Origin: Mesorhizobium comanense
GTDB taxonomy: Bacteria > Pseudomonadota > Alphaproteobacteria > Rhizobiales > Rhizobiaceae
Direction: 5' to 3'
Length of the DNA: 64,000 nt
Assembly (NCBI RefSeq): GCF_005503535.1
Contig: NZ_SCNN01000006.1
Span: 124,001 to 188,000, forward strand
The notes below the pieces were generated by a model. It was not told where the DNA came from. It worked only from the letters and a program-made list of their open reading frames with translations, and made no database searches. Position numbers and translations under genes: made by a program. This document shows positions 56,760 through 64,000 of the stretch, one piece after another. Numbering within the stretch: position 1 is the stretch's first letter; every line of letters starts with the position of its first letter.

Positions 56760-57605
56760 CTACTCTCCCAATTTGTAAAACCTGCTGATGATCCCCCACG
56801 CCTCGTCGGCGGTGTCGACGAAGTCGATGATGTCCTGGTCGCCGGGACTGATCGTGCCTTGCTCGGCGAGGAAATCGAGGTCGATCGCCCGCTTCCAGAA
56901 GGACTTGCCGAACAGGATCACCGGCACGCGCTCCATGCGTCCGGTCTGGATCAGCGTCAGCGTCTCGAAGAATTCGTCCATCGTGCCGAAGCCGCCGGGG
57001 AATACGGCGACCGCCTTGGCGCGCATGACGAAGTGCATCTTGCGGATGGCGAAATAGTGGAAGTTGAAGCACAGCTCCGGCGTCACATAAGCGTTCGGGG
57101 CCTGTTCGTGCGGCAACACGATGTTGAGCCCGATCGACGGCGCCCCGACATCGTCGGCGCCGCGGTTTCCCGCCTCCATCACGCCGGGGCCGCCGCCCGT
57201 GACCACGACATACTCGCGGTAGTACGAGGTGGCCGATTGCTGCGAGCAGAGGCGGGCGAATTTGCGCGCCTCTTCGTAATATTTGCTGTTTTCCTCGAGG
57301 TTCTTCTTCTGCGTCTCGTTCTTGGCCGCCCAGGCCTCGCCGCCGGGCTCGGGCAGGCGCGCACCGCCAAACAGGATCACCGTCGAGCGTATGCCGCGCT
57401 CGGCCAGGATCATCTCCGGTTTCAGGAGTTCGAGCTGCAGCCGCACCGCGCGCAGTTCGCGCCGGGTCATGAAGTCGGGATCGTTCCAGGCCAGCCGGTA
57501 GGTTTCGGCGCGCGTCTGCGGCGTGTCCGGCACGCTTTTCGACCGCTCCAGATCCTCGTCCGAATGCGGCAGCGGCGTCCATCCCGCCTTTTCCATGGGA
57601 GTCAT
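56760..57605 (-). CDS. LOG-family protein (cytokinin riboside 5'-monophosphate phosphoribohydrolase-like)
   Basis: 281 residues. The diagnostic PGGxGTxxE motif (FPGGFGTMDEFFE) and GGGPGVMEAGNRG are present; they define the TIGR00730/LOG group that cleaves nucleoside monophosphates to free bases. The protein is longer than plant LOG (about 200) because of an N-terminal extension with PDFMTRRELRAVRLQLE. ATG at 57605 was preferred to GTG at 57614. It is divergent from dapD. Cytokinin activation in plant-associated bacteria is a family possibility, not shown here. Confidence 0.9.
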   Translation of the reverse strand: MTPMEKAGWTPLPHSDEDLERSKSVPDTPQTRAETYRLAWNDPDFMTRRELRAVRLQLELLKPEMILAERGIRSTVILFGGARLPEPGGEAWAAKNETQKKNLEENSKYYEEARKFARLCSQQSATSYYREYVVVTGGGPGVMEAGNRGADDVGAPSIGLNIVLPHEQAPNAYVTPELCFNFHYFAIRKMHFVMRAKAVAVFPGGFGTMDEFFETLTLIQTGRMERVPVILFGKSFWKRAIDLDFLAEQGTISPGDQDIIDFVDTADEAWGIISRFYKLGE

Positions 57606-57657
57606 TGAATCCACCCGTCCATTCCTTCACTTGCGTCGTCCCGTGACGCAGCCACGA

Positions 57658-57686
57658 TTGACCCCCATTGCACCTTAACATAGGGT
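57658..57686 (+). promoter_or_regulatory. Promoter candidate for dapD
   Basis: TTGACC, 17 bases, TAGGGT, about 65 bases before the dapD start; the -10 is a weak match. Confidence 0.5.
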
Positions 57687-57706
57687 CCGCGCGACTTTGG
57701 AAACAG

Positions 57707-57727
57707 GTTAAGGCGTTGCCCCTTAAC
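57707..57727 (+). other. Leader hairpin upstream of dapD
   Basis: GTTAAGG (57707-57713) and CCTTAAC (57721-57727) surround CGTTGCC, ending about ten bases before the ribosome-binding site. A third CCTTAAC occurs at 57673. It could affect translation or be bound by a regulator. Confidence 0.45.
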
Positions 57728-57749
57728 AGCTTGGTAATGGAGCGAAATC

Positions 57750-58604
57750 ATGTCGAAGCCTGATCTGGCGAGCCTCGAGAAGACCATCGACAAGGCCTTC
57801 GAGGAGCGCGATACGATTTCGACCGCCACCCGCGGCGAAACGCGCGACGCTATCCAGTCGGCGCTCGACCTGCTCGACCATGGCACGGCCCGCGTCGCCG
57901 AACGCCAACCCGATGGCAAGTGGCACGTCAACCAGTGGCTGAAGAAGGCGGTGCTGCTCTCCTTCCGGCTGAACCCGATGGAGATCATCAAGGGCGGCCC
58001 CGGCCAGGCGGTATGGTGGGACAAGGTGCCGTCCAAGTTCGACGGCTGGAGCGCCGTCGATTTCGAAAAGGCCGGGTTCCGCGCCGTGCCGTCGTCGATC
58101 GTGCGCCGTTCGGCCTATGTCGCCCCGGGCGCCGTGCTGATGCCGTCCTTCGTCAATGTCGGCGCCTATGTCGATTCCGGCACCATGGTCGACACCTGGG
58201 CCTCGGTCGGCTCCTGTGCCCAGATCGGCAAGAACGTTCACCTTTCGGGCGGCGTCGGCATCGGCGGCGTGCTGGAGCCGATGCAGGCCGGCCCCACCAT
58301 CATCGAGGACAATTGCTTCATCGGCGCGCGTTCCGAAGTCGTCGAGGGCTGCATCGTGCGCGAAGGCTCGGTGCTCGGCATGGGCGTCTTCATCGGCCAG
58401 TCGACCAAGATCGTCGACCGCGCCACCGGTGAGGTCTTCTACGGCGAGGTGCCGCCCAATTCGGTGGTGGTCGCAGGCTCGATGCCGGGCAAGCCTTTCC
58501 CGAACGGTGAGCCCGGCCCTAGCCTCTACTGCGCTGTCATCGTCAAGCGCGTCGATGCCAAGACCCGCTCCAAGACCTCGATCAACGAATTGCTGCGCGA
58601 TTGA
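57750..58604 (+). CDS. dapD: 2,3,4,5-tetrahydropyridine-2,6-dicarboxylate N-succinyltransferase
   Basis: 284 residues. Third step of the succinylase branch to lysine and meso-diaminopimelate. N-terminal helical domain (about 1-95, [20 protein letters not shown]), then a left-handed beta-helix of hexapeptide repeats ([25 protein letters not shown]..., [35 protein letters not shown]) and a C-terminal [19 protein letters not shown]. Length is typical. It heads a rightward run with two DUF805 genes and a membrane-protein gene leading toward dapE. Confidence 0.98.
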   Translation: MSKPDLASLEKTIDKAFEERDTISTATRGETRDAIQSALDLLDHGTARVAERQPDGKWHVNQWLKKAVLLSFRLNPMEIIKGGPGQAVWWDKVPSKFDGWSAVDFEKAGFRAVPSSIVRRSAYVAPGAVLMPSFVNVGAYVDSGTMVDTWASVGSCAQIGKNVHLSGGVGIGGVLEPMQAGPTIIEDNCFIGARSEVVEGCIVREGSVLGMGVFIGQSTKIVDRATGEVFYGEVPPNSVVVAGSMPGKPFPNGEPGPSLYCAVIVKRVDAKTRSKTSINELLRD

Positions 58605-58676
58605 TCTTTTCCAAAAGCGGGAGCACCTTCCGCCGGCGCGGCAATCCGTCGCGCTGGTTCAACATGGAGGGGTGAC

Positions 58677-59039
58677 ATGGACTGGAAGTATCTGCTCACA
58701 AGCTTCGACGGTCGCATCAACAGAGCCAAGTTCTGGGCCGGCATCGGCATTTTCATCGTGATAGGCATCGTCGCCTTCATTCTCGATGCGATCCTCGGCA
58801 CGCGTTTCACCACGGCCAGCGGCGCCCAGGTCGGCATCATCGGCATCCTTGTCGCACTGGCGTCGATCTATTTCGCGCTTGCCCTCTATGCCAAACGCTG
58901 GCACGACCGCAACAAATCGGGCTGGTGGACGCTCATCGGCCTCGTACCCGTCATCGGTGGCATCTGGCTGCTGGTGGAACTCGGCATCCTCCAGGGCACC
59001 AGCGGTGCCAATCAATATGGACCGGACCCGCTTGCCTGA
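58677..59039 (+). CDS. DUF805 membrane protein, first of a pair
   Basis: 120 residues with about four membrane helices. DWKYLLTSFDGRINRAKFW is the DUF805 start, and YAKRWHDRNKSGWWTLIGLVP the conserved K-R-x-H-D motif. DUF805 proteins are widespread and uncharacterised. A GGAGGGG site lies upstream. The end overlaps the next DUF805 gene by 23 bases. Placement between dapD and dapE is seen in related genomes. Confidence 0.9.
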   Translation: MDWKYLLTSFDGRINRAKFWAGIGIFIVIGIVAFILDAILGTRFTTASGAQVGIIGILVALASIYFALALYAKRWHDRNKSGWWTLIGLVPVIGGIWLLVELGILQGTSGANQYGPDPLA

Positions 59040-59409
59040 CAGTTCAAATCTCACATGGCTTTTCTTCAAGACATCGGGCCGCGTCAGCCGCGCGGCCTAT
59101 TTTCTTGGCGGGCTGCTCGTCGCCATCATTCAGGCCTTTCCGCTCTACCGCTTCACGCTGGTGCCGGAAGGCTCGGCCGAGAGCAACATGTGGTCGTTCA
59201 TCTTTTTCATCGCCTTTATCGCTTCGCTCTGGTCGAATATCGCGCTCGCGGTGAAGCGGCTGCACGACCTCGACAAGCCGGGCATTGCCGCGCTGATTCT
59301 GTTCGTCCCGGTGGTGTCGATCGTCGCTTTTCTTGTCTTGTGCCTGTTTCCGGGGCAGCCTGGACCCAATCGCTATGGCCGGCGCACCAACGAGCCGGCT
59401 CAACCCTGA
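59017..59409 (+). CDS. DUF805 membrane protein, second of a pair
   Basis: 130 residues, about four membrane helices; TWLFFKTSGRVSRAAYFLGG and VKRLHDLDKPGIAALILFVP match the same family as its neighbour, but sequence identity is low, so the duplication is old. The ATG at 59017 overlaps the end of the first by 23 bases in another frame; a longer frame starting farther upstream was rejected because it would run inside that gene. Function unknown. Confidence 0.85.
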   Translation: MDRTRLPDSSNLTWLFFKTSGRVSRAAYFLGGLLVAIIQAFPLYRFTLVPEGSAESNMWSFIFFIAFIASLWSNIALAVKRLHDLDKPGIAALILFVPVVSIVAFLVLCLFPGQPGPNRYGRRTNEPAQP

Positions 59410-59439
59410 AGCCCTTCACGATGGGCCGGATATCTCGCC

Positions 59440-60141
59440 ATGCGCTACCGCACGCTTGATCCGAAACTGATCGTCGAGACCGCCGAGCGGCTTGAGGGCC
59501 GCGTGGCCGACCGATTCCCCGAGGCCGGCCTGCGTGGTGTCGCCGCAGAACTGGTGTCCCTGTCGCGCGATCTGGCGAAGGCGGCAAAGGCGCTGGAGGA
59601 ACCGATCTGGTGGCTGCGCGGCGTCATCGTCGCGGCCTTCGTCGCCGGCGTGCTGATCTTCCTGTTCGTCGGCACCATCCTGCCGCTCGACCGCATTTCG
59701 GGAACCGACGATGCGGTGCAATCGGTGCAGGGTATCGAGGCTTCGATCAACACCGTCATCCTTGCCGTGCTCGGCTTCCTGGCTCTCATCCGCACCGAGG
59801 AGCGCATCAAGCGCAAGAAGGTGTTCCGGCAACTGCATGGGCTGCGATCGCTGATCCATGTCATCGACATGCACCAGCTGACCAAGGATCCGGCGACGCT
59901 TTCGGCCAATTTCAAGCCGACGGCCCATTCACCCGCCCGTCTCACCAATGCCGCCGATCTCGCGCGCTATCTCGACTATTGCTCGGAAATGCTGTCGATC
60001 ACCGGCAAGATCGCCGCCCTGTTCGCCCAGTCGGTCAATGACGACGTCGTCATCGACGGCGTCAACGACATCGAGAACCTGAGCTCCAACCTGTCGCGCA
60101 AGATCTGGCAGAAGATCACCCTGATCGACGGCCGGACCTAA
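59440..60141 (+). CDS. Conserved membrane protein, function unknown
   Basis: 233 residues: a soluble N-terminal helical region (about 1-55), two membrane helices (IVAAFVAGVLIFLFVGTILP and NTVILAVLGFLALIRTEERI), then a helical C-terminal half (KVFRQLHGLRSLIHVIDMHQ, ITGKIAALFAQSVNDDVVID, then DGVNDIENLSSNLSRKIWQK). I do not recognise a named family. It follows the DUF805 pair by 30 bases and its stop overlaps the stop of the convergent PanE-like gene by three bases. Confidence 0.85.
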   Translation: MRYRTLDPKLIVETAERLEGRVADRFPEAGLRGVAAELVSLSRDLAKAAKALEEPIWWLRGVIVAAFVAGVLIFLFVGTILPLDRISGTDDAVQSVQGIEASINTVILAVLGFLALIRTEERIKRKKVFRQLHGLRSLIHVIDMHQLTKDPATLSANFKPTAHSPARLTNAADLARYLDYCSEMLSITGKIAALFAQSVNDDVVIDGVNDIENLSSNLSRKIWQKITLIDGRT

Positions 60142-61184
60142 CTAAGCTTCCTTCCGGGTATGCCCGCCGCGCCGACCAGTTCGGGCGCCAGCCGCGGCGA
60201 GCCTCGTCCGGCTGCTTCCGCCTCGCCCACCAGCGCGATGATGCGTTCGATCATTGGCGTGGGCGCACCCGCTCCCTGCGCCAGGCGCAAGATGGCGCCC
60301 TGCAGGTCGTCGATCTCCGTCGCCCTGCCGCGCTGCAGATCGTCCCACATCGACGAACGGGCCTCGGGGTCGATCGCCAGCATGCGTCGCGCCAGCAATC
60401 CGAACAGCCAGTCCGGCAGTTTGAGCACTTTCGGCAACAGGGCCGGCCGCAGGCCGGCGATGCGCGCCGGCTCGATACCTGCCTTCCTCATCGCCAGCAG
60501 CGCCTCGTCGATCTGGCGGGCCAGGATCAGCCGCCAGTGGCGGTCGGCGAGTTCCGTCGCCAGCGGCAGGCCCGACAGCGCCACCAGCGCGTTGTTAAGG
60601 TTCATCAACAGTTTGCCCCACAGCACGGCTTTCATGTCGCCATGCCTTTCGACGGCCAGCCCCTCGACATTGAGAAAACTCGCGACATCGCCGCTGCCGT
60701 CCTCGATCATCACCTTGCCCTCGCTGGCGCGGTGGACGCGCAGCGGCAGGTCGCCGTCCGGGGACTGCACGACGTTGAAGGGCACCATGCCGGCCAGCAC
60801 CTGCCGCTGGCCAAGCGCGGCGCGCAGCCTGTCGGCATTGTCGACGCCGTTCTGCAGACTGATCACGATAGCGTCGGGGCCGGCATGCGCCTTGATGAGC
60901 GCGGCCATCTCCTGCGTCGCGCCGCTCTTGACCGTCACCAGGATCACATCGGCGCCCGGCAGGGCGGCGGCGGGATCAGCGGCAATTTCGAAAGCGTCCG
61001 CCTTGACGAGGCGGTCGCGACCGTCGAGGTCGCTGACGCGCAAACCACCTTGCCGCACCGCCGCCTCGATGCGCGGCCGCGCGAGAAGAACCACCTGCCG
61101 CCCGGCAAGCGCCAGGCAGCCGCCGACATAGCAGCCGATGCTGCCGGCGCCGGCAATGACGATCCTGTTTTCCCCGTTTCTCAT
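60138..61184 (-). CDS. Ketopantoate reductase family protein, second copy
   Basis: 348 residues. NADP site IVIAGAGSIGCYVGGCLALA, LVTVKSGATQEM, ISLQNGVDNADRL, KLLMNLNNALVALSG and RGRATEIDDLQGAILRLA follow PanE. It is the better candidate for genuine pantoate biosynthesis among the two copies in this window, although that remains uncertain. GGCGGAG lies seven bases before the ATG; the in-frame start at 61250 has none. Divergent from dapE, convergent with the membrane-protein gene. Confidence 0.88.
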   Translation of the reverse strand: MRNGENRIVIAGAGSIGCYVGGCLALAGRQVVLLARPRIEAAVRQGGLRVSDLDGRDRLVKADAFEIAADPAAALPGADVILVTVKSGATQEMAALIKAHAGPDAIVISLQNGVDNADRLRAALGQRQVLAGMVPFNVVQSPDGDLPLRVHRASEGKVMIEDGSGDVASFLNVEGLAVERHGDMKAVLWGKLLMNLNNALVALSGLPLATELADRHWRLILARQIDEALLAMRKAGIEPARIAGLRPALLPKVLKLPDWLFGLLARRMLAIDPEARSSMWDDLQRGRATEIDDLQGAILRLAQGAGAPTPMIERIIALVGEAEAAGRGSPRLAPELVGAAGIPGRKLS

Positions 61185-61309
61185 TCTTTGGCTCCGCCAG
61201 TTCCGACTATACGACATGAAAACCATAATGTCGGCGTCATCGTCCGCCATGGGACTGGCCCTTATGTCAGGCCGTGACAGGCCTTCAGCTTTCGATTATC
61301 GCTTTTGCC

Positions 61310-62503
61310 ATGACGCTGCCGACCGATCCCGCCGAAAACCTCGCCGCCCTTATCCGTTGCGCCTCCGTGACCCCCGCTGAAGGGGGCGCGCTCGGCGCAC
61401 TGGAAACGATGCTGAAGCCGCTTGGCTTCCTGGTCGACCGGCCGGTTTTTTCCGAGGACGGCACGCCAGACATCGAGAACCTTTATGCGAGGCGTTCCGG
61501 CAACGGGCCGCATCTGATGTTCGCCGGTCATACCGACGTGGTGCCTGTGGGCGACGAGGCCGCCTGGACGCATCCGCCTTTCGCCGCCGAGATCGCCCAT
61601 GGCGAGATGTATGGTCGTGGCGCCGTCGACATGAAGGGCGGCATCGCCTGTTTCATCGCGGCGCTGGCGCGCCATGTCGAGGCAAACGGCGGCCCCAAGG
61701 GCTCGGTCTCGCTGCTGATCACCGGCGATGAGGAAGGCCCGGCCATCAACGGCACGGTCAAGCTGCTCGAATGGGCCGCGTCCAGGGGCGAGAAATGGGA
61801 TGCCGCGATCGTCGGCGAGCCGACCAATCCCGATACGCTCGGCGACATGATCAAGATCGGCCGGCGCGGTTCGCTCTCCGGCTCGGTCACGGTCAATGGC
61901 CGCCAGGGCCATGCCGCCTATCCGCACCTTGCCGACAATCCGGTGCGCGGCTTGATGAGCCTTGTCGATGCCTTGCTGCATCCCGTCTTCGACAAGGGCA
62001 CGAAGGACTTCCAGCCGACCAATCTGGAAGTGACCTCCATCGATGTCGGCAACCCGGCCACCAATGTCATTGCGGCCAGGGCGACCGCCACCTTCAACAT
62101 CCGCTTCAACGACAGCTGGACGGCCGAGACCGTGCAGGCCGAAATCCACAACCGCCTCGACCAGGCGGCCAGGCGCAGGAAGTACCGGCCGGGCAAGAAG
62201 ACGCCCGTCGACTATGACCTGGTCTGGCGCGACCGGCCCAGCCATGTCTTCCTGACCCGCGACGACAAGCTGATCGGCACGCTTGCCGGCTCGATCAAGG
62301 CCGCCATCGGCAAGGAGCCGGCGCTGTCGACCTCCGGCGGCACGTCGGATGCACGTTTCATCAAGGATTACTGCCCGGTGGTGGAGTTCGGCCTGGTCGG
62401 CAAGACCATGCACATGGTCGACGAGCGCGTCGCGCTTGCCGATCTCGAAACGCTGACGCGGATCTACCAGCGCTTCATCGAAGACTGGTTCGGGCAGGGC
62501 TGA
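61310..62503 (+). CDS. dapE: Succinyl-diaminopimelate desuccinylase
   Basis: 397 residues, a dinuclear zinc M20 peptidase-family enzyme that frees LL-diaminopimelate. Metal ligands lie in [22 protein letters not shown] and ITGDEEGPA, with the C-terminal [20 protein letters not shown] containing the last histidine. The lid domain (about 180-290) has [23 protein letters not shown] at 61310 gives the expected start [17 protein letters not shown]; a GTG 36 bases upstream is less likely. A 3.7-kb run separates it from dapD. Confidence 0.97.
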   Translation: MTLPTDPAENLAALIRCASVTPAEGGALGALETMLKPLGFLVDRPVFSEDGTPDIENLYARRSGNGPHLMFAGHTDVVPVGDEAAWTHPPFAAEIAHGEMYGRGAVDMKGGIACFIAALARHVEANGGPKGSVSLLITGDEEGPAINGTVKLLEWAASRGEKWDAAIVGEPTNPDTLGDMIKIGRRGSLSGSVTVNGRQGHAAYPHLADNPVRGLMSLVDALLHPVFDKGTKDFQPTNLEVTSIDVGNPATNVIAARATATFNIRFNDSWTAETVQAEIHNRLDQAARRRKYRPGKKTPVDYDLVWRDRPSHVFLTRDDKLIGTLAGSIKAAIGKEPALSTSGGTSDARFIKDYCPVVEFGLVGKTMHMVDERVALADLETLTRIYQRFIEDWFGQG

Positions 62504-62508
62504 AGAGA

Positions 62509-63141
62509 ATGCTTTCGGCGGACGATACCCAAGCTTCGCTGAACGGCGCCTGGCGGCTGATGCTCGGCAAGGCCGACGGCCTGCGCCTGCTCGACCTGTC
62601 GGCTGACGGTTTCTGGAATTCCTTTTTCGCCATCATCGTCGCCGCCCCGGCGCTGATCGTCGGCTGGGTCGGCATCGCCAACGAGATCGGTGACCCCGAC
62701 GCGTTCGTGGGCCGCTTCAGCATGCTGTTGCGCCTGGCAGCGGTCGATATCGGCTCCTGGGTGCTGCCGTTGGTAGCGCTCGCTCTGGTCGCGCCGCGCG
62801 CGGGCATCGGCGGCCGTTTCGTTCATTATGTCGTCGCCAGCAACTGGGCTTCGGCCATCACCGCCTGGCTGATGCTGCCATCGGCGCTGATCAGGCTTTT
62901 CGTGTCGTCGGCGAGCCAGGTCTCGAGCCTCGTGTCGCTGCTGTTGTTTTCGCTGTCGATGGTGCTGACCTGGCGCATGACCAATGCGACGATCGGCAAG
63001 GGAGCGGCGGTCGGAACAGCCGTTTTCGTCAGCATGTTCATCGCTTCGCTGCTGGTGCTGTTCGGGCTGCAGATGCTGCTCGGCATCACCGTGCCGGACG
63101 ATGTCGGCGCCCAAAGCCTTTCCGGGTTCTTCCCCGGATAG
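62509..63141 (+). CDS. Multi-pass membrane protein, hypothetical
   Basis: 210 residues with five or six membrane helices (FFAIIVAAPALIVGWVGIAN, SWVLPLVALALVAPR, ITAWLMLPSALIRLFV, VSSLVSLLLFSLSMVLTW, GTAVFVSMFIASLLVLFGLQ). No named family is recognised. It begins five bases after dapE, so it should be in the same operon, and is often annotated as a transporter of unknown type. It converges with truA. Confidence 0.82.
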   Translation: MLSADDTQASLNGAWRLMLGKADGLRLLDLSADGFWNSFFAIIVAAPALIVGWVGIANEIGDPDAFVGRFSMLLRLAAVDIGSWVLPLVALALVAPRAGIGGRFVHYVVASNWASAITAWLMLPSALIRLFVSSASQVSSLVSLLLFSLSMVLTWRMTNATIGKGAAVGTAVFVSMFIASLLVLFGLQMLLGITVPDDVGAQSLSGFFPG

Positions 63142-63160
63142 GGCCTTCCTGTGTTCCGTC

Positions 63161-63910
63161 CTATTCCGGATAGTCGACGCCGGTAAGAAAAAGCCCGTCG
63201 GGCGGCGCCACCTGGCCGCAGGCGGCGCGATCGTGCGCTTCGAGTGCCGCCTTGAGGTCGGCTGCGCTCCAGCCGCCGTCGCCGACACGCTTAAGCGAGC
63301 CGACCATGGAACGGACCTGATTGTGCAGGAATGAGCGTGCCGAGGCTCTGACCTCGATCATGTCGCCGACCCTTTCCACGTCGAGACGTTCCAGTGTCCG
63401 GACCGGGCTGTTGGCCTGGCACTGCGTGGAACGGAAGGTGGTGAAGTCGTGCCGTCCGAGCAGCACCTTCGCCGCCTCGTGCATGGCGTCGGCATCGAGC
63501 CGCTTCGGCACCCACCACACCTTGCCCTTTTCCAGCGCGGCGGGCGCGCGGCGGTTGAGGATGCGGTAGAGATAGTGCCGGCCGGTGGCCGAGAAGCGCG
63601 CGTCGAAATCGTCGGCGACGGGCGTGGCCTTGAGAATGGCGACATGCGCGCCGGCAGCCTGCAGGTGCGCGTTGATGGCATCGCGCACCTTGTCGCCGGC
63701 CCACGCCTTGGCGAGGTCGGCATGCGCCACCTGGGCGGTTGCATGCACGCCGGCGTCGGTGCGGCCGGCGGCACGTGTCCGCACCGCCTCGCCACTGAAT
63801 TTTTCGATCGCCTGTTCGATCGCCTGCTGCACCGAAGGCTGATCGGCCTGATGCTGCCAGCCGGCGAACAGGCTGCCGTCATATTCGATGTCGAGACGAA
63901 AACGCGGCAT
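63161..63910 (-). CDS. truA: tRNA pseudouridine synthase A
   Basis: 249 residues, which makes pseudouridine at positions 38-40 of tRNA. The N-terminal [20 protein letters not shown] is characteristic and the catalytic aspartate is D52 in [11 protein letters not shown]. The second half has [21 protein letters not shown]. It starts shortly after the end of a gene on the same strand at the window edge; in relatives fmt and def precede truA. Confidence 0.97.
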   Translation of the reverse strand: MPRFRLDIEYDGSLFAGWQHQADQPSVQQAIEQAIEKFSGEAVRTRAAGRTDAGVHATAQVAHADLAKAWAGDKVRDAINAHLQAAGAHVAILKATPVADDFDARFSATGRHYLYRILNRRAPAALEKGKVWWVPKRLDADAMHEAAKVLLGRHDFTTFRSTQCQANSPVRTLERLDVERVGDMIEVRASARSFLHNQVRSMVGSLKRVGDGGWSAADLKAALEAHDRAACGQVAPPDGLFLTGVDYPE

Positions 63911-63933
63911 GCCGGCCAGCTATATGCTTTCGC

Positions 63934-64000
63934 CTAAGCGGCGAGGGCGGTGAAGGCGGAGGCGTAGACCAGCCTGCCGGCTTCCGGAGCGTCGCCCCAG
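63934..64000 (-). CDS. 3' end of an unidentified leftward gene
   Basis: A frame open from the window edge ends in TAG at 63934, giving about 22 residues (...DAPEAGRLVYASAFTALAA). By position one would expect fmt, but the tail does not match a formyltransferase C-terminus that I recognise. The gene continues outside the window. Confidence 0.4.
   Translation of the reverse strand, partial: WGDAPEAGRLVYASAFTALAA

Noticed and set aside
57707..57727. TTAA pair in the dapD leader as a CtrA site
   Set aside because: CtrA needs TTAA-N7-TTAA; here 11 bases separate the TTAA elements.

Overview
The window is GC-rich, gene-dense DNA from an alphaproteobacterium of the order Hyphomicrobiales, most probably a Mesorhizobium or close relative. 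That is an inference from three things: the core gene order rpmH-rnpA-yidC ... engB-argB ... dapD-dapE-truA, the rhizobial character of many proteins (FAS1/Nex18-type proteins, DUF2218-SIP reductase, paired DUF805 proteins), and short palindromic intergenic elements of a kind I associate with Mesorhizobium genomes. About 62 protein genes, one tRNA gene and no rRNA, CRISPR array, insertion sequence or prophage were found. No stretch longer than about 300 bases lacks a gene.

Layout. 1-10.6 kb: the 3' end of an oligopeptide ABC ATPase gene, then a long leftward catabolic/transport unit: a spermidine/putrescine-type ABC transporter (binding protein, ATPase, two permeases), a cytoplasmic-type gamma-glutamyltransferase, an acyl-CoA ligase and a ketopantoate-reductase-like dehydrogenase. 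A divergent GntR/FCD regulator faces it across a TTGTATACAA palindrome. 10.6-14.8 kb: an iron/heme cell-surface signalling system (TonB receptor with STN domain, FecR, FecI-type sigma factor). 15-18 kb: a surface cluster with a glycosyltransferase-like protein, a trimeric autotransporter adhesin with eight 16-residue head repeats, and an exported protein. 18-19.8 kb: an SDR dehydrogenase and a TetR regulator. 20-24.4 kb: a siderophore receptor, binding protein and DUF2218-SIP ferric-siderophore reductase. 24.4-28.8 kb: a winged-helix/TPR regulator facing a small membrane protein across a 10-bp phased repeat, a VOC protein, tRNA-Arg(ACG) and a histidine kinase.

29-46.8 kb: the conserved rpmH-rnpA-yidC / engB / argB block, interrupted by accessory genes. 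Two EmrAB-like efflux modules (one with MarR, one with TetR) and two closely similar FAS1 proteins lie on either side of engB, with a Vat-like acetyltransferase, MsrB, an ECF sigma/RskA-type anti-sigma pair and an amidase. 46.8-57.6 kb: an orphan B12-binding radical SAM enzyme, Lrp and phenylalanine hydroxylase, TetR/VOC and MarR/FAD-monooxygenase divergent pairs with visible operators, a GMC oxidoreductase translationally coupled to a tiny Tat-signal protein, a diguanylate cyclase, a HAD phosphatase and a LOG-family protein. 57.7-64 kb: the lysine/peptidoglycan branch genes dapD and dapE with small membrane proteins between them, and truA.

The most useful regulatory observations are several operator-like inverted repeats placed exactly between divergent regulator/target pairs. 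Start codons were moved from the longest reading frame wherever a ribosome-binding site or an overlap with a neighbour favoured an internal start; each such choice is stated.
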